Shown: one piece after another, positions 6,970-8,723 of the stretch | How the letters are laid out: each line of letters opens with the position of its first letter | Numbering within the stretch: the stretch's first letter is position 1 | DNA from: an uncultured Collinsella sp. | GTDB lineage: Bacteria > Actinomycetota > Coriobacteriia > Coriobacteriales > Coriobacteriaceae | Direction of reading: 5' to 3' | Length of the DNA stretch: 8,723 bases | Assembly (NCBI GenBank): GCA_905207425.1 | Contig: CAJLLB010000086.1 | Span: forward strand, 1 to 8,723 | Program-made: the position numbers and the translations under genes | The notes under the pieces: generated by a model | What the model saw: only the letters and a program-made list of their open reading frames with translations | What the model was told of the DNA's origin: nothing | The model's database searches: none

Positions 6970-7105
6970 AGCAACCTTCTTTCGTTCGATAAAGTGCTTT
7001 CAGGTATTTTGCTCCTAGAGAAGGGCTGTAATAGCGAGAAATTTCGAACGTATAAAACCAGTGTTGAGGGTTTTTCGCCGGCGCGGAACGTGCTAGCATA
7101 CTCCG
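6970..7105. other. Divergent intergenic region upstream of the dehydrogenase and the ileS leader
   Basis: About 136 bases without a gene. It carries the leader and SD of the dehydrogenase on the minus strand and the ileS leader promoter on the plus strand. CGTTCGA (6983-6989) and TCGAACG (7044-7050) form a 7-base inverted pair about 54 bases apart, possibly operator half-sites but possibly chance. A TATACG-like -10 for the dehydrogenase lies at 7053-7048 on the minus strand, without a matching -35. Confidence 0.4.
7071..7099 (+). promoter_or_regulatory. Candidate promoter of the ileS T-box leader (extended -10)
   Basis: TGCTAGCAT at 7091-7099 is an extended -10 (TG, one base, TAGCAT). TTTTTC (7071-7076) or TTTTCG (7072-7077) sits 16-17 bases upstream as a weak -35. 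It lies just before the first conserved leader bases and would start transcription near 7106. The same layout precedes the MATE gene. Confidence 0.5.
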
Positions 7106-7324
7106 CATAAGCGTTGATGGGGACGAGTAGTCGGCCGTCCGCATGCTACAGAGAGCGGGGAGCGCTGAGAACCCGTGCATGCGACCGATGAAAATCACCC
7201 CGGAGCTGCGGTCCCAACGGACGTGCCGCGCAGGTTCGTCTTAGTAGACATCGCCGAGATGGTCGTCGATACAGACCAGCCGAGTAACGGATGCGAGCGC
7301 GCGGCGACGCGAGCGAGGGCATCT

Positions 7325-7392
7325 AAGCTGGGTGGTTAAGCGAAGAGCTTTTACGGACAGACTGTCCGTTTTGTGGCGCTTCGTCCCAGCTT
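7325..7392 (+). promoter_or_regulatory. T-box antiterminator
   Basis: AAGCTGGG (7325-7332) pairs perfectly with CCCAGCTT (7385-7392), and GCGAAG (7340-7345) pairs with CTTCGT (7379-7384) with one G-U. The two helices are continuous on the 3' side and leave a 7-nt bulge, TGGTTAA (7333-7339), on the 5' side, exactly the antiterminator geometry. The family consensus bulge is UGGNACC; here the last three bases are UAA. A further hairpin, ACGGACA/TGTCCGT (7353-7359/7363-7369), fills the apical loop. CTTCGTCCC is shared with the terminator, so the two folds exclude each other. Confidence 0.85.
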
Positions 7393-7412
7393 GTAGGGAC
7401 GGGCGCTTTTTT
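7376..7412 (+). terminator. Regulated intrinsic terminator of the ileS T-box
   Basis: GCGC-TT-CGTCCC (7376-7387) pairs with GGGACG-G-GCGC (7396-7406) with one bulged T, an 8-nt loop and a T6 run (7407-7412). Its 5' arm is used by the antiterminator, giving the on/off switch. Confidence 0.88.
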
Positions 7413-7422
7413 GGTGCCCAGA

Positions 7423-7436
7423 GGGCGTGCGCGCCC
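7423..7436 (+). repeat. Small hairpin between T-box terminator and ileS SD
   Basis: GGGCG (7423-7427) and CGCCC (7432-7436) form a 5-bp GC stem with a TGCG tetraloop, ending seven bases before the SD-like AGAAAGGGG (7443-7451). It may shape ribosome access on read-through transcripts, or be incidental in GC-rich DNA. Confidence 0.35.
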
Positions 7437-7455
7437 ATGACAAGAAAGGGGTACC

Positions 7456-8723
7456 GTGGCAAACGAGTACAAGCTGACGATGAATCTGCCCAAAACCGGA
7501 TTTCCCATGCGTGCCGGTCTTTCCAAGTCCGAGCCAAAGCGACTCAAGGACTGGCAGGACAACAAGGTCTACGAGCAAGTTCTAAAGAAGAACGAGGGTC
7601 ACAAGAAGTTCGTGCTGCACGACGGCCCTCCGTACGCCAACGGCCCGATCCACATCGGCCACGCCATGAACAAGATCTCCAAGGACATGATCAACCGCTA
7701 CTGGATGATGCAGGGCTATGAGGTTCCCTATGTTCCCGGTTGGGACTGCCATGGCCAGCCGATCGAGCATAAGGTCGAGGAGAAGCTCGGCACCGAGAAG
7801 TTCAACCAGACCTCCACGGCTAAGATCCGTGAGCTTTGCAATAAGTTCGCTGTCGAGAACATCGAGCTGCAGAAGGCCGGCTTCCGTCGCCTGGGCGTGC
7901 TCGGCGATTGGGACAACCCCTATCTGACGCTCTATCACCAGCATGACGCCGCCGACATCGAGGTTTTCAAGGCCATGTTCGACAAGGGCATGATCTATCG
8001 CGGTCACAAGCCCGTCCACTGGTGCAAGCACTGCCATACCGCACTTGCTGAGGCCGAGATTGAGTACTCCGACGAGACGAGCCCGTCCATCTTCGTGCGC
8101 TTTGAGATGACCTCCAAGCCCGTCGGCCTCGAGAACTTCGACGGCCCGGTTGACTTTATCATCTGGACGACCACGCCGTGGACCATCCCCTCCGACCAGG
8201 CAGTTTCTCTCAAGCCCGGTGCCGCCTACGTCGCCGTTGAGCACGACGACCGCGCCGAGGTCATGCTCGAGGACCTGGCTCCCAAGTGCTGCGAGGAGTT
8301 TGGCTGGGAGTACACCCCGGTTGTGGTCGACGGCAAGCCCTATGTGGTTCCCGCCGAGACCTTCCATCACATTCACTATAAGCAGCCGATCTTTGACGGT
8401 GTTGAGGGCGTGGCACTGTTGGCCGATTACGTCGGTGTCGATGACGGTACCGGTATCGTCCACAACTCGCCCGGTCACGGCGTCGACGACTACTTCGCCT
8501 GCCTCAAGGAGGGCATCACCGACATTTGCATGCCGGTCGATGACGACGGCAAGTTCTACACCGGCGAGGAGTTTGGCACCGGCGGCCCCTTCAGCGGCAT
8601 GGATACCGACGAGGCCAACCCGCACATCATCGAGTTCCTGCGCGAGCGCGGCACCCTGGTCCTCGAGAAGAAGATCACGCACAGCTATCCGCACTGCTGG
8701 CGCTGCAAGCACCCGGTGCTCTT
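7456..8723 (+). CDS. ileS: Isoleucyl-tRNA synthetase, N-terminal part (3' end outside the window)
   Basis: 422 codons are visible from GTG 7456, which follows AGAAAGGGG. The class I signature is present: GPIHIGHAMNK with HIGH at 66-69, and GWDCHG at 95-100, forming the aminoacyl-adenylate site. The CP1 editing domain, which clears Val-tRNA(Ile), has the threonine-rich WTTTPWTIPSD (237-247) and GTGIVHNSPGHGVDDY (331-346) with the editing aspartates. The last residues, SYPHCWRCKHPVLF, are the conserved strand after the editing domain. KMSKS and the C-terminal zinc domain would lie beyond the edge. The enzyme charges tRNA-Ile in the cytoplasm. The AUC T-box upstream independently supports the identity. 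Codon use is strongly C/G-ending, as in ftsH. No frame break is seen. Confidence 0.97.
   Translation, partial: MANEYKLTMNLPKTGFPMRAGLSKSEPKRLKDWQDNKVYEQVLKKNEGHKKFVLHDGPPYANGPIHIGHAMNKISKDMINRYWMMQGYEVPYVPGWDCHGQPIEHKVEEKLGTEKFNQTSTAKIRELCNKFAVENIELQKAGFRRLGVLGDWDNPYLTLYHQHDAADIEVFKAMFDKGMIYRGHKPVHWCKHCHTALAEAEIEYSDETSPSIFVRFEMTSKPVGLENFDGPVDFIIWTTTPWTIPSDQAVSLKPGAAYVAVEHDDRAEVMLEDLAPKCCEEFGWEYTPVVVDGKPYVVPAETFHHIHYKQPIFDGVEGVALLADYVGVDDGTGIVHNSPGHGVDDYFACLKEGITDICMPVDDDGKFYTGEEFGTGGPFSGMDTDEANPHIIEFLRERGTLVLEKKITHSYPHCWRCKHPVL

Larger units (their letters stand above)
7106..7412 (+). promoter_or_regulatory. T-box riboswitch leader of ileS (tRNA-Ile sensing)
   Basis: A full transcriptional T-box. 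Stem I closes with GGGAC (7120-7124) and GTCCC (7211-7215), has the GACGAGTAG kink-turn-type element (7122-7130), GCATGC (7141-7146) pairing with GCATGC (7177-7182), the AGAGAG bulge (7150-7155), and CGGG/CCCG (7156-7159/7172-7175) capped by the conserved GCTGAGA loop (7164-7170). The specifier loop GAAAATCAC holds AUC (7194-7196), an isoleucine codon, followed by A as usual. A Stem II-like hairpin is TGGTC/GACCA (7260-7264/7274-7278), and Stem III is GATGC/GCATC (7290-7294/7319-7323). The T-box bulge TGGT (7333-7336) complements the ACCA end of tRNA-Ile. Uncharged tRNA-Ile should stabilise the antiterminator and allow ileS transcription; charged tRNA leads to termination. Confidence 0.93.

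Noticed and set aside
6920..7537. Minus-strand small frames across the dehydrogenase/ileS gap
   Set aside because: They lie over the T-box leader and promoters; no SD, no conserved protein features, and the RNA structure explains the sequence.
7332..7721. A plus-strand frame covering the T-box and the ileS start
   Set aside because: It overlaps structured leader RNA and runs out of frame with ileS; the translation shows no family features.
7582..8712. A 376-codon open frame on the minus strand opposite ileS
   Set aside because: It is antisense to clear IleRS motifs (HIGH, GWDCHG, editing domain) and shows the same codon-bias artefact.
1..8723. Search for CRISPR repeats, insertion-sequence ends, tRNA genes, toxin-antitoxin pairs or a defence cluster
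   Set aside because: No direct-repeat array, transposase, attachment-site duplication, tRNA cloverleaf or small gene pair was seen; the gene order looks like a stable housekeeping region.

Overview
This is an ordinary, gene-dense bacterial chromosomal segment with high GC. Its features suggest a Coriobacteriia-type actinobacterium, for example a Collinsella relative: GC-rich codons with strong third-position bias in ftsH and ileS, GTG starts, extended -10 promoters of the form TGCTA, and a transcriptional tRNA-Ile T-box leader before ileS. This assignment is inference from style and protein sequences; a database search would settle it. I see no mobile element, CRISPR array, tRNA, rRNA or integration scar.

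Layout. The window opens inside the 3' end of a dihydrofolate reductase gene (folA, 1-249). Next come a SPOUT/TrmH-family RNA 2'-O-ribose methyltransferase (359-1273) and a MATE-family efflux transporter (1398-2765), all on +. The MATE gene converges on a P-loop cob(I)alamin/cobyrinate adenosyltransferase gene (cobO type, minus, 3247-2762), and the two stop codons share one CTAG. A short divergent promoter region separates cobO from ftsH (3340-5217, +), the membrane AAA+ zinc protease, which ends at a perfect 14-bp terminator hairpin. A small DUF523 protein (5299-5751, +) follows as a single-gene unit. It converges on a glycerol-dehydrogenase-like iron-type alcohol dehydrogenase (minus, 6969-5881); a bidirectional terminator and a second minus-strand terminator lie between them. 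A 486-bp gap then holds the divergent promoters and a complete T-box riboswitch leader that controls ileS (GTG start at 7456), which runs off the right edge.

How the genes relate. They are mostly independent housekeeping units (folate metabolism, RNA modification, export, cobamide salvage, membrane protein quality control, sulfur/Fe-S chemistry, polyol or hydroxy-acid oxidation, isoleucyl-tRNA charging), and no single pathway or multi-gene accessory system is apparent. The best-resolved regulation is the ileS T-box: an AUC specifier, conserved Stem I elements, a 14-bp antiterminator with a non-canonical UGGUUAA bulge, and a competing intrinsic terminator can all be read from the sequence. I did not find a convincing undescribed system. 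The items most worth a second look are the variant T-box bulge with its extra internal hairpins, the DUF523 protein, and the shared CTAG stop.
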